This document shows positions 25,701 through 37,475 of a stretch of DNA of 64,000 bases, one piece after another. Both the position numbers and the translations under genes were made by a program. This DNA is from Merluccius polli (Eukaryota; Chordata; Actinopteri; Gadiformes; Merlucciidae). Numbering within the stretch: the stretch's first letter is position 1; every line of letters starts with the position of its first letter. Location: assembly GCA_030340625.1 (NCBI GenBank), contig JAOPHQ010000851.1, positions 124,001 through 188,000 of the forward strand, read 5' to 3'. The notes beneath the pieces are model-generated. The model saw only the letters and a list, made by a program, of their open reading frames with translations, was not told where the DNA came from and searched no databases.

Positions 25701-26149
25701 ATCGAGGAAACATGGATGGAAAATCATTTGGAAATTGGTTCATTGTCTTCATTAAGATAAACACAAAGGTTCATGTCTTTTCTCTGCTTGTACAACATTA
25801 TTTTCAGATGGGAGGTGATGGATGAAGGTGGGGTCAGAGCCCATATATTTAAAACAACTTTGTGTCAGCGAATGTGTCATGGATGTCCCATCGTTGTGTC
25901 CTGTCTCACCTGGTAGGTGGTCCACATAGCAGTAGACATCGTAGCGTTCGCTGGCGGCCCTCAGGCCGTACGACCGCACCCCTGGTAGGTGTTCCAGGTT
26001 ACCTGCACAGTTACCTCTGGGAGACACTATAGGGTACCTGGGCCACAGGTCAAACAAAGAACAGTGTCAGTGATGGAGAACAAAGTAATTCTAAGACACT
26101 CGGTATTTGGTTTAATGGAGCATGATCATGGGAAGAGAGTTGGCACGCA

Positions 26150-26248
<99 letters not shown>

Positions 26249-26593
26249 GCAGCGTCTACCAAGTGTCAGAGAAACCATGGGTGTACATGATTGTTATAGG
26301 GCAGTAAAGGGAGTGGGGTGGGATATTAACTAAACAAAAGGTAAAGGGGAGGGACCACTGTGTAGGTTGGTATAGATTGTCAGATTGCCAAATAAACCTG
26401 TACATTTATTAGCCAAGAAATTAGACTATAGTGTTAACTCTTGGCCCATGGCCTACTGTCTTCCTCAGCAGATCTAACTGTCGCCTAGCATGCCCCATCT
26501 CAAATGTCCCATCTGAGATCAATAAAGTATTATCCTATCTTATCTTAACCTATGCAGCTGAATACTAATCCAGTACCAATCCAAAAAAAGTCT

Positions 26594-26624
<31 letters not shown>

Positions 26625-29600
26625 TATACAGAGTGAGCTATATGGCATTAATGCGGTTCTTCTTTCCTGTTCCTCACCTGACGGTCTGGTCCCGCAGCCA
26701 GCCGGCATCACAGTGGTGAAGGCCCTTCTGGTAGGCAGCGTGGAGCTGCCGGGGGCTGGCCACCGTTGCACCGATGCTCTTGCACGCCACCTGGGCCTCC
26801 AGGAAGGTCAGGGTGTAGCGGCCCGTGATCGCCCGGTAGTGGAACACAACGCCTGTGGAGGTCAGAGGTCAACAATACCACCCCAACAAATTGAGTCGAT
26901 TTTGTATATAGGCCTACTACTACTACTACTACTACTACTACAAGGTTTTCATTTAACTTAAATTTAAAACCTAATTTAAAAAATTAGACCTTCCCTGACT
27001 CTCTCCGATGCGTAGAACATCTTGCTCAAGGGCGCCTACAGATAGACTGCAGACATTGTGATTCGAACCGCCAAACACCCTTTGGTAGTCAAACACCGTA
27101 GCCGCGAGACTATGCTGCCCCCCCGAATATTTCGTATTCTATATATTTCATAACATGCTGTTTGAATCTTCATAAACAATTTGGTTATACATAAAATAAT
27201 GAGTCGTGGTGTCCAGCTCTTTCAAGACAAAGACAACAAAAACAGCAACAATGTCCTGAGCACCTTTGGGACCCATAGGAGCATCCTCGTCGTCGGTCAG
27301 GTGCACTCCATGGCCGGTCGTTCCTGTTGCTACGGTAACGGTCTCACTGGGTGGGGGGATGGGCAGGGGGGAGAGGGTCACCACCTCTCCGTGGGCCTCC
27401 TGGGATGGGGTGGTGTGGCTGGGGTGCGCCACTGGCCCCGGGGTCATGGGAACGATGTCCGGGAATGGCGTGGTCAGCACTGCCGGCTTGGTTCCCTTAC
27501 TGCTATCAGCTGCTCACCAAATATAACCAAAGGCTTGTTACTTAATGATTGTATATAGCGTGTGTTTCTGTCATGGTGTACATGCACAATGGCTGCGTGA
27601 TTCATATGCATGGATTTCCACATTATTCTAATGCAAAGTGTAATGCCGGTTCTCATTCCCGCCACACGAACCGGCAGCCTTAAGAATATGGTTCTTAAGG
27701 CAGTGAGGTTGAACCTGGGGGAAACTTCACTCTGTTACACCAGTCATTCAAAATTGTTGTGTTTCAATTCAGATATTTTTTTACATGATCCTGTTTATTG
27801 CGATCGGTGTGGGTTACTGTAGAGTTACGCTTTTGGTTCTTTACCAACTCTAGTTCTTCCACAAAGGTTTTTGGGGGTGTATCTAATCTCGTGGGACTAG
27901 CACCTACATTGGTAACAGATGGCATCGTAGCGGGAATCCGGGTAAGGGTATCCCGTCTGGTTTGGGTGCAGGTAGACGGTCCGAACTCCCAGCAGGCCTC
28001 CTCCACACTGGGGCCTAGCGATGTTGATGGGGTAACGGACGCTGCGGTCCCCGAGCCAGCCGGCGCTGCACACGTCCATGCCGTCTTTCCAGGCCAAGTA
28101 GAGTTCCCCCGTGTTGGCCAGACGGGCACCCAGCTTGCCGCACTGGTCTCCCGCCTCGTAGAAGGTGAACTTCTCCATGGAGAAGGAGTAAAACACCCTC
28201 CCTGGTTGAAGACAGGAGTCAGTAATGTTGCAGTAAATGCATCAATAGCTTCATTGTTCTCTGACTGGTGTTTCATTGAGCAGGCCTCTTCATAGGTATA
28301 TAACGGTTTTAATAAGAGAGCTACCAATGTATTTGGGCATCCAAAGAACCCATTTGGCTGACTGAGTGTAAAACAAATGTTTAATATATTCTAGCAACAA
28401 CTTTGCAGATGTTTGATACTTTTTTCTCAGGTAATGGCCATGCTGGAGGTAAATATGCCTTTAGCCCATTTACAATATTTACCAAGCTTGCTTGAGGAGG
28501 GACAAAGTAGTAGGAGGTAAATGTAAAATGTTAAATTATAAAGACTTTTTATAAAGACAATTATACTGCTCTTTCAACAATATTGAATGATTTATCTAAC
28601 CATGTTAATGGTGTGCCAGTTTAGAGCGTACCTGACATCTTTTCCGCAAAACAGTACACGTCGTACGTCTCGTTGACTTCTCTCACGCCATACGTTCTCA
28701 CGCCAGGGAAGTCCTCCTTGTCTCCGTAGCAACCGTTCCTTGGCTCATGAATGGGGTATCTTGAGGACAGCACAGTTTGTGTATTTAAATACAAATCAGG
28801 CCCCTTTTTTCACTGGGAAGTAGAATGGCTCTGAGAACCCTGAGAAGATACACCTCTTGAATATGTTTCTCTCCCTAGCAACAATACAAATATTTCCTTT
28901 AACCTGACAGGGCTGAAAGACTCAACTGCTCAATTGAACGCATATTATGTAAATATGCAAAGTGGGCTTCATTGCTGCTAAAATGTTTCTAATCCCTAAC
29001 ATCGAATTATATGACGGTAGATGAACCCCCCAAAAAGTTTTCTGTTGTACATGTGCCCACAACAAACTCATTGAAGTATTTTATAAAATAGCTCATTGTT
29101 GTATGCTTGACAAAAAAATCCACAATGTATGTTTTCATGAATGCTCTGTGCTATAACTGGTGGTTTAAAAGACTAACTTGGAAAGCCTCTCATTCCCACT
29201 CCAAATTTGCATCTTTTATGTGTAGTGAGTAGCTTTCAGTGTTTTGTTTTCTCCAGTTTGTAGCCTATGCCTTTTTGACTCCGAGTAAAGCCTCTTTGAG
29301 TGTATTCGAGTGTCTTTGTGCTCGAGTCCTTATATTTGGCTTCGAGTCAATCGCGATAATCTCGTTATACTTGTCGAAAGACTCTTTTCACAGCGGCATC
29401 ATTGTAGAACACTAATTATGGCTCTGCCCTCTTCATGTACCAGGGCTCGGGTAGTCCACTAAACTAGTGAAGGTGAGTCCACTCCTCGTGTCCCGGTACG
29501 TAATAGCAACAGACCCATAATTAGTGTTATGAGCGACACTTGTGTTTGTCCTAGACGCCTCTGTGAGAAGAGTTTGCTCTTGCTGTGTCTTACCGAACCG

Positions 29601-31669
29601 TCTGGTCAGACAACCAGCCAGCGTCACACTGGTGGTATCCGTCGTCGAACGCGGCCTGCAGCTGGGCTGGGGTGGCGATGGTGGCACTGTTCTGGACACA
29701 CGCAGCCTTGGCCTTCTCAAACGTCAGGGTGTAGCGGGTGGTGATCGCTCGGTAGTGAAATACGATACCTGAGGAAGGATGTAGGGGTGAAACGGTTCAG
29801 TAAAGTGTCCCACATTGCCCAGCTGGGGTAGTGGCACCTAACCTCTTATGGGTTTGGCTAGCGTGTTACTCAACAATGCGTAACGTGCAATGTCAACGAT
29901 ACGACTACCAATAGTGAATGACCGATCAAAAGTTTACACTGCAAATGTAAACTTATCCTTTGATGTAGAATCTCAGTACAAAATGTCTTTCACCAACTTG
30001 GCTTGGATACAAACATCTGCGTATAACTATGTTGAGCCTGCGTATGACGCTTACAAGTGTTTTTGACGTTTGGTGTCTCACTCAATGTTTTGGCTGTACA
30101 AGACAAGCTTTATTAATCTGAGACAGGGACATTAGGATGTCACAGCAGAAAGTACAGGACAGTAGTCGAAATTAAGAGATACAAAATTAAAACAAGAGTA
30201 AAAAACATACACACAATATGAGTAGAAGCAATATCATGTGTGAAATGCAATAGTTGAGAGGAATATGTGACTAGAATAAGACAGTGGCTCTCAAACTATC
30301 TTTACTGATGTACCACCTCACAAGATATATTTTCAGCCAAGTACCACTTTCACCAGCACAAAACATTTATGGGATAGAAACAAAATTAAATGAATATAAA
30401 CAATGTATGCATTGTATGCATATTATTTGGTGAACATGAATGTTAAATGGTTGGTGCAAATACTTAGGGTTCAGTAAATAAAATGGCCTTCGCTTATGAT
30501 TTTTGTCATTCCTTGGAATGATTTACAGAACTTGTACGTTACTTTTCAGGTACACTTAATTAAAATTTACATTTTTCTAAGTACCCCCCTGCAATCCTTC
30601 AACGTACCCCGAGGGGTACGCGTACCCCCATTTGAGAAACACTGGAATAAGAAACCCGAAGCGTACCTTGCACCTGGATGTTGACCGAGTCGTAGTTGTC
30701 CTCCAGACCGTGCATCACCTCACAGCGGTAGGTGCCCGAGTCCCGGGCCCGGAGCTCGGTCACCTCTATGGTGGCGTCGGTGGACACCAGCGGGTAGTTG
30801 ACCATGGTCACGCGGTCCAGGTACTCCGTCTCCACAGCCACCGTGCCCCCGGACGCCACCAGTATGGTGGTGATCTTCTTCTGGGTGATGTAGGACCACT
30901 TGATGCGGTGGCTGAGCGGTGCCGGCGTGGCGTCCACTCCGGGCTCCTTGGCGCCGTTGTCCTGGAAGTAGCACGGCACCACTACCTTGCCGCCCAGCAG
31001 CGGCCGCAGGGCCGTCTCCACCGGGATGCTGACGCTCAGCGTGCCGTCCAGGCCTGGGCTCCCCAGACACACAGGGGTCAGTGGTTAGCTTAGTTTGCCG
31101 CTTATCTTCGTTTACAAGGTATATTTGTTTCTATAATGCACTTCATTTAGTCCAAATCTAAATCTGTGTGTGATTTGGTGGGTGTGTTTAGCCACAATAC
31201 CAATACTATGAGTGGAAACGTTCTAAACTTGGGTGGCCCAAGTGGGAGTCAAACCCCTAACCCTGTCAGTGTTAATGCCTTGCTCTACCAGTGGGAGTCA
31301 AACCCCCAACCCTGTCAGTGTTAATGCCTTTCTCTACCAGTGGGAATCGAACCCCTCACCCTGTTAGTGTTGCCTTGCTCTACCATTGGGCTCTACCAGT
31401 GGGAATTGAACCCCTAACCCTGTCAGTGTTAATGCCTTGCTCTACCAGTTGAGCAAGACATGATTATTGCACTTCATATGGTCAGGACACCATTAATGAT
31501 CATATCATGTGCAACATTGCCGTATCCGTCTCATTAAATTGTATGTGGTTTCCTTTTACAACTGCAGAGTCATTGAAATAAGGACTACACACTCACCGTC
31601 ATGGTCTTCAAATGTTGTAGTTGCCATGATGTAGGGCAGGCAGACACACAGAACAAGGAGAGGAGTCAT
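21405..31669 (-). CDS. acan: Aggrecan core protein
   Basis: Large hyaluronan-binding proteoglycan of cartilage matrix. Coding exons in transcript order: 31669-31597, 31053-30667, 29768-29594, 28759-28632, 28201-27908, 27509-27264, 26852-26678, 26037-25910, 25381-25088, 24865-24749, 24629-24528, 24374-23103, 22767-22609, 22432-22350, 22109-21965, 21848-21675, 21469-21405. All are bounded by AG/GT, phases agree throughout, and the sum is 4017 nt (1338 aa plus TAG). Order: signal peptide, Ig, Link1, Link2, interglobular segment, Link3, Link4, twin small exons, Ser-Gly domain, C-type lectin, CCP, basic tail. Two Link pairs separate it from versican, brevican and neurocan. It is about half the length of human aggrecan because the glycosaminoglycan region is short and no EGF exon is seen. 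ATG at 31669 is preceded by acceptor ttcag|gtaacc, so an untranslated exon lies upstream. Confidence 0.95.
23103..24374 (-). CDS. acan: acan Ser-Gly-rich glycosaminoglycan attachment exon
   Basis: One 1272-nt exon (424 codons, phase 1-1) with about 60 Ser-Gly dipeptides, many as SGSG runs in acidic surroundings, as expected for chondroitin sulfate attachment. Three hydrophobic/acidic inserts interrupt the repeats: FIIMVDGKLVDLSKK, FVQQDLVDLTKQ and GDVILLTDDGMMEIT; the first two share a [KD]LVDL[ST]K core. Mammalian aggrecan has well over 1000 residues here in longer, regular repeats. The opposite strand carries a 141-codon shadow frame only. Confidence 0.93.
24528..24865 (-). CDS. acan: acan twin small exons (tandem exon duplication)
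   Basis: Exons 24865-24749 (117 nt) and 24629-24528 (102 nt) are both phase 1-1. Each encodes a copy of a module with the shared pattern NETSV...TF..VVEE..N.T.ITTD...PTG. The first copy has 39 codons, the second 34. They lie between G2 and the Ser-Gly exon, where mammals have the keratan sulfate region. No known domain was recognised. Confidence 0.85.
25088..26852 (-). CDS. acan: acan G2 domain (Link 3 and Link 4)
   Basis: Link 3 is split over 26852-26678 (175 nt) and 26037-25910 (128 nt); Link 4 is one 294-nt exon, 25381-25088. Hallmarks: HHCDAGWLRDQTVRYPIVSPR, VYCYVDHLPG and ATTGQLYAAWNQGLDKC. In Link 4 the usual C-x-AGWL reads CRPGWLLD, an Ala-to-Pro change. In mammals G2 does not bind hyaluronan. 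Confidence 0.92.
25424..25510. repeat. Interspersed repeat fragment in acan intron
   Basis: 'ttttagcagtcgctttta' followed by 'aaagcaactttaa' is a degenerate copy of a very common fish repeat motif with a gcagacgcttttatccaaag core. Confidence 0.5.
26157..26247. repeat. (CA)n microsatellite in acan intron
   Basis: About 45 uninterrupted CA units on the + strand; (TG)n in the acan transcript. Confidence 0.95.
26995..27125. repeat. tRNA-like interspersed repeat fragment in acan intron
   Basis: 'cttgctcaagggcgcc' then 'tgattcgaaccgcc' and 'gtagccgcgagactatgctgcc' has the order of the 3' half of a widespread fish repeat. It carries a B-box-like gattcgaacc. Confidence 0.5.
27264..27509 (-). CDS. 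acan: acan interglobular domain exon
   Basis: A 246-nt phase 1-1 exon between G1 and G2, rich in Pro, Thr and Ser (HPSHTTPSQEAHGE, LSPLPIPPPSE). At 82 codons it is shorter than the mammalian segment. The canonical aggrecanase site (TEGE/ARGS) and the MMP site (IPEN/FFGV) are not visible. Confidence 0.88.
27908..31053 (-). CDS. acan: acan G1 domain (Ig, Link 1, Link 2)
   Basis: Ig exon 31053-30667 (VVVPCYFQD and GTYRCEVMHGLED cysteines). Link 1 is split over 29768-29594 and 28759-28632 (175+128 nt, identical to the Link 3 split). Link 2 is one 294-nt exon, 28201-27908. The hallmarks HQCDAGWLSDQTVRYPI and VCSAGWLGDRSVRYPI are intact. This is the hyaluronan- and link-protein-binding head. The last exon is given the donor t|gtaggt at 27908 because it keeps the phase-1 rule; tag|gtgcta four bases on is the alternative. 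Confidence 0.93.
28760..29593. other. acan: acan intron inside Link 1
   Basis: No gene. 29225-29345 has a degenerate short repeat with 'cgagt' every 10-20 bases. Confidence 0.5.
29769..30666. other. acan: acan intron between Ig and Link 1
   Basis: No exon is seen. 30590-30640 'gtaccccgaggggtacgcgtaccccca' is a palindrome-rich end preceded by 'aagtacccccctgcaatcc', typical of a fish repeat; the matching sequence 'ctgatgtaccacctcacaag' at 30306 may be its other end. I break these strings here only as labels. Confidence 0.35.
31242..31455 (-). repeat. Tandem tRNA-like repeat, four copies
   Basis: Unit starts at 31242, 31291, 31340 and 31399 (period 49, last step 59). On the minus strand each unit reads ggtagagcaaggc, a short middle, then ggggttcgattccc or a variant: an A-box-like D arm and a perfect or near-perfect B box (GGTTCGATTCC). 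No complete cloverleaf with acceptor stem was found, so these are not called tRNA genes. Confidence 0.75.
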
Positions 31670-31675
31670 GGTTAC
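31597..31675 (-). CDS. acan: acan signal-peptide exon
   Basis: ATG at 31669-31667 follows the acceptor ttcag|gtaacc at 31675. It encodes MTPLLVLCVCLPYIMATTTF, a hydrophobic signal peptide, and ends g|gtgagt at 31597. Confidence 0.85.
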
Positions 31676-33118
31676 CTGAACAGTAGAGAAAACAATCCAA
31701 AGATGAGTCCATTCAATTCTTCATCTGGATAACTATGGAGCGGACTGAAAGTAGTCTGAAGGCACGTATTTTATTTCCAGTTTTTTGTCTGTATCATGAT
31801 TTCCTTTTCATGAAGACCTCCGTGACGTCCGTTGTGATTCATGATACACCACTGTGAGTGCCTTTAGTGTGCAGGTTCATTACGTCATGCCTGTGCACTC
31901 CCATGGAAAAGGGACATCAAAAGTTGCTATGTCATTTGGAAACAGGCTGACTCCTGGCCAAATAAGAAAAATGAAAGACCCTCTGTCTCCTGTATACAGG
32001 AACTTCTGCTCAATGCTAGAATAGATTCATTTTGAAAAAAAAAAGCATTTGAGAGAAGCACTACTCTTTAGTTAAAATGGTCATCAAAGTATACAGGTAC
32101 GCATATAAATCTACAAATGTGTTTGCTGTTCGCCCCTTCTTAATCTCTCAACGTAACAGGGCACTCTCAACATGCATCAAAGTGATCAACTTGTTTATTT
32201 TCCCTTTCACTCTGTGACGTACAGCGCAGGCAGCATACGCTAGCGGCGCCTGCCAACACTGTAACCCTGTTGTTCTATGTGGACCAGTCCTGCAGAACCA
32301 GCCGTTTTGTACAGAATGTATTGACATAGCATCTTACAGGTCATACACTGAGAAACTGTGACCGTTTGGACGGTCATAACACTAGGCCTATAATATCCGT
32401 TTAAAGAGCCTGACCCACCTTGCAAGCGTAGAGGTCAAAGGTTAACCATTAACGGAACTGGACAGCACAACTGCTGTGTGTGTGTGTGTGTTTTTACAAT
32501 ATTCTTTATATTATTTTTTCAATGGGAAGTCCAGGTAGTCTTGGCCCAAATTATAGTTTATTCCAATCCTACAGTAGCAGTTATTGAAGAGACAATCCTT
32601 ACATTAATATTAATATTAAATATGAATCTCCTACAGCACAGCCAATTACACTTTGGTCAGCACTTCACAATAAAGTAACACAGACGATGCCAGCAAAAGC
32701 CTTCCACCAAAACTGTAGCCCTCTTATTGGTCACTTTCAAACCATTTAACCGCTCAACGTCTCTCCCTTGAAATGCGTCATTTAAACGTGGGTTTCATAC
32801 TTATATACACTAGCATTGTGAACAAGCCAAGCCACACTGTGCCCATTCAGTGAGCCAGGGGTGGCTACTGCTCCCCCCTGGCTAAGCCACTGTGGTATGT
32901 TCCATTCACCAGTAGCGGCAAATGGGGCAATAAGGCCTTGGTCTGTTTCAGGGCAAGGTGGGGGTTTAGGGGCTGGCTTGTAAGAGGCCAACCCAGCCAA
33001 GGTAAACACAGGATGGACATCTAGGGGGAAGGCTCCCCCCGTGCCCTTGCTGACTGTGCGCCGGCCCTCTGGACTCACTCGGCCACAGCACAGAGTAGAC
33101 ATTGATATGCATGCAGTG

Positions 33119-33166
<48 letters not shown>

Positions 33167-34305
33167 CACACGCTGGTGTACACATCACCAAGGGAATGTG
33201 AGGTTGGACACGTCCGATTCCCTAGGCCAAAGTGTGTGTGTGTGTGTGCACGTATATGTATCTGAGAACAGATACTTGTACAGAAAATGGATGGAGGAGC
33301 TAAATTCATGCAGGAGTTTAGTAAACCTGTATTAACTGTGCATGTGAAGACATGCTTGTATTCAGAATGTACACACGTACACACGCATCTTTAACATGAC
33401 TCAAATTACATACCAGCGTACACAGCGATTCTGCATGATTGCATCGTTTAGAAATACCATAAAAATACTACTTATGAAAAATGGTATTTAAATCACTTTT
33501 TTGTTTGCCAATCTTTTGAAAAGAGTTGTCATCTGAATGAGTTTTCTCATCATCTCATCAATAACTATACATTGTCACATCACTCATTACCAGAACATGA
33601 TCCTGAAGTCCAGCCAGATGTACCCCAAATGTATGAGTGGACTCAATTAGCACCGAAGAGGATGAATGAGTATGAGAAAACAGTACTGCAAAGCACACTG
33701 GTATGACATTTTAGACATAACTTTTCATGTCATTATGTTTCAGTAATGGGATGCAATTGAATATGGGCGTCACACCAACAATAACGTACAAAAAATACCT
33801 CTTCCGTAATGTAGTAGCAATAGTAAGAAGTAACAAAATAATGGATCAAACATCAAATAGGATGATTAGGGGACTAGTAGAAATGCTTAATAACCATTTA
33901 ACAAAGGTCACAGAGCAAAGCCCAGAACTATTTACTACAAAAACATATGAAACTATAACTTCATTATTAATATATATGTAAATCCTTGAATGCTTAGCAA
34001 TTCAAAAGCTTGCCGCAGGTTTCTTCAGTATCCATCACATAAAACCTCATGTCCCCATCATGTTTAGAATGAGGAATCAAAGTGTTCCTAAAGGCCCTTT
34101 GGACAATACTGCATGCAGTAAAGTATAGACCTACCATCAATCCTGCAAAAGATCCCAGTGCCATCGACTCTGCCGGCCAAAGCTCTCTCTCAGCCTAGAT
34201 TCTGACTGGGGGCCTCTAGCTCCCGTCTCTGTCAGAGAGCAGAAAGGACCTTTATTCCAAATACTCTGCCACAAGTTAGGGAGAGAGGGAGAGAGCGAGA
34301 GAGAA

Positions 34306-34354
<49 letters not shown>

Positions 34355-35764
34355 GAGAGAGAGAATCAATGGCCAACTGAAATTCAGTTTTGAACATGAA
34401 AACTGCAACATAATCAGATACAAGAGGGTGATTTATTTATTTTGTATTGTTTTTTTTGGATACATATTATGTTCTTGTTATTCATTTTTGATCATTGTGG
34501 ATACCTATTATATTCCTGTTATTATTTTTTTGATTATTATATGATTAAGACACACCCATGTGAATGTCCTCTTTATATGACTAAACACTGTGGAAAAAAG
34601 CTTTTTTGCCCACCATCCGTTTAGCTAATTAAGGATTCATGCACATGTCTCAAGGCAGGTTAGTGCCTGCATGGTAAATGAGGGAAAAAAACCATGAATC
34701 AGAAGAGGCTATGGGACGCTGAGTGTGTGTATATCTCTAGAAAGCTAGTTTACTGTATATTACCCATACATTATAGTACCCATATGTACATTATATTCTG
34801 CATATGGATTTTGATCCCTGGATGTGCTTGTTACATTGTTCATCATGTAGTGAACTAAAGTTGTGTCCACTGCTCTAAATTCATTACGAAGCCAATTCGA
34901 ATCGAATCCAATATGTATGTAATTTCAATGTTTAACACACCATCCCACTGAGTCACAAATGTCAAGCAACTGTAAATGTACATACATCAGAAGCCCTATG
35001 GTGGAGACCTGACATAATCATTGGTAGAAGGCCTCTGCAGAGCAGGGTCTGCTCCTCTGCTGGACACCAGTGTGGTGGTCCGAGACGACGGGGGAAGTGT
35101 TCAGAAGTGGATGGAAAAAAGATGATGCACACAACGTGCTCAACTCATGATTAAACCTTGAAGACTGGGTGCTGAATCCTTAATGTTGTAATAATAAAGA
35201 AGAAAGACTAGGACAGCGCTACAATTTGACCTTTTAATACTGCCACACAAGACACCCTTCTTCAGCTTGTATTCTGGCAATGTCACAATCAATATGCACA
35301 GGTGGGGTTAATTATAGGGAACAGCACAAGTACATCCCAACAGGGGAACCACAACCTTTCCAGGCACAGAGTCTCATGATGTAGGATACTAAAACATTAA
35401 CAAACCAAAGAAATATAACACAAATGTATCCCATTGGGAATGAGGGGATCAAGGAAGTGTCTGATATGCCTCCCTTTCTTTTATCGAACAAATGAGACAT
35501 TCTATAAAATGAACACACACACACACACACACGCACACACGTGGTCTGTCTATTCTGTGCCACTCCTATGACCCCTTGTTCTCTCTAGTTTGGATAGTTT
35601 GGATCATCATATGTATGGATGAACATTTTAGTGCCTCATTGATGATTTGAATGATGAATAAAATAATGACATGGTTACGTGGGTCTCTCCGGTGGCCTGC
35701 TGGCAGGTGTTGACAAAGGGATGCTCTGACTCTCACCTTGTGGAGGACAGAGCCCTGCTGCTCT

Positions 35765-35811
<47 letters not shown>

Positions 35812-37082
35812 GATATGACCAAACACACAGACATGCCTAATATGCACACACACACGCCCACACACATACCACTAATCCATTGGTAGACATCTTCACCGTA
35901 ACTTTATCCATGTCTGATGAGGGGGATCTCACATTATTTGATGGACGGAAATGAATTGTGGTCCATGAATACATGTTGAATGTTCCTATTGGTTATGAAT
36001 CATTATGAGTCAAGATGACGATATATTGCATCTCTTTCCGGACATGAGTTGGCAGCACGTTTAAATGTTCCACTTAAGGACACAAGTGTTTGTGGTAAAT
36101 GTTGCTCATTTTTCCCATGTTCACTTTCCCAGCCATAGACAAGCCAGCTTGTGTCAAGACCTTTGAGGCTGCAATGGCCTTTTATATGTATTTAAAAACC
36201 AATGTAAGAAATTGTTACTGGTGGTGAGCCATTGCTTCACCCTATTGGCCAAGCTAGTGTGGGAATTCAGCGCACAACCTCTACATAAATTATTATTCCT
36301 GACGAAAGCACAAGTTTGAACAGCGGAAGGGGAAAATTCTGCTTTAAACCAGAATATGAGAACCCATAAGTTTTGATGAGACAAACATAGCCTAAATCAA
36401 AAAATACTAATGGGAAACTAATATTAGTACTAATGCAGTGTGTTTATGTATCAAGATGGAAGGCACACGTTTTGTGAGTATAGGCTAGACAGTAACGTTG
36501 TTCAAGGTGTTAAATGTATAGGCTCTATGTGTTGTCTGCAAGAAGGTAATTCCCTCTCTGTGGGTGTTAAGAAACAGGCAGCTATCATGTTTCCACACAG
36601 TCTTGGTTGTTAAAGGGATTATATATGGCAGGGGACTAACACTGAAACATGTGGAGCTGGAATAAAGCTTCTATATAGCACACCATTTGGTCTTTTAAAC
36701 CTTTTTGAATATAAAAAGGAAAATGAAAACACAGCTTATCCTATGGAGTTTGACTTGACAAGTTGTTACAAGTTACAACTCAACTTTGTGAGTGAGTTCA
36801 TCTGAAGTTGTCAGTGTCTGAGGTTTTGTGTCTAGATGGAAGACTTTATTAGCACACTTGAGCCCGAATGCATATAGAACAACCAATATAGAAATAAACC
36901 GTCTATAGCTACTTCTCCATAACTATTTACATAAATACACACATGAACTGAAGGCGTTGAGGTGTGTGATCTGGTTGGAGCAGCCACTGAATGTTGGAGA
37001 CAAGATGGATGAATGTTGCTGACAGCCGTCACACACTGCTGACACACAACACAATAGTGAGGCTATTCCTTGAGTGTGTGTG

Positions 37083-37187
<105 letters not shown>

Positions 37188-37368
37188 GGTTTGTCTGGGT
37201 GTATGTATCCAAGTTTTTTGTATTCTCATGTCTGTGCATGCGTGTGTGGGCGTGCGCGCATGTTTGTGTGTGCGTGTGTGTGTATTTGTCCTGTCAAAGG
37301 ACTTCTTTCACATAGATCTTGTTGGCAGTTTCCTGCTCCTATCTATGTGGCAGAGAGTGGGGCAGAAG

Positions 37369-37475
<107 letters not shown>

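Noticed and set aside
31242..31455. True tRNA genes
   Set aside because: The spacing is too short and no acceptor stem pairs; only A/B-box-like parts are kept.
33727..33981. 84-codon frame (LNMGVTPTITYKKYL...)
   Set aside because: No recognisable family, no splice or promoter context; likely chance in AT-rich DNA.
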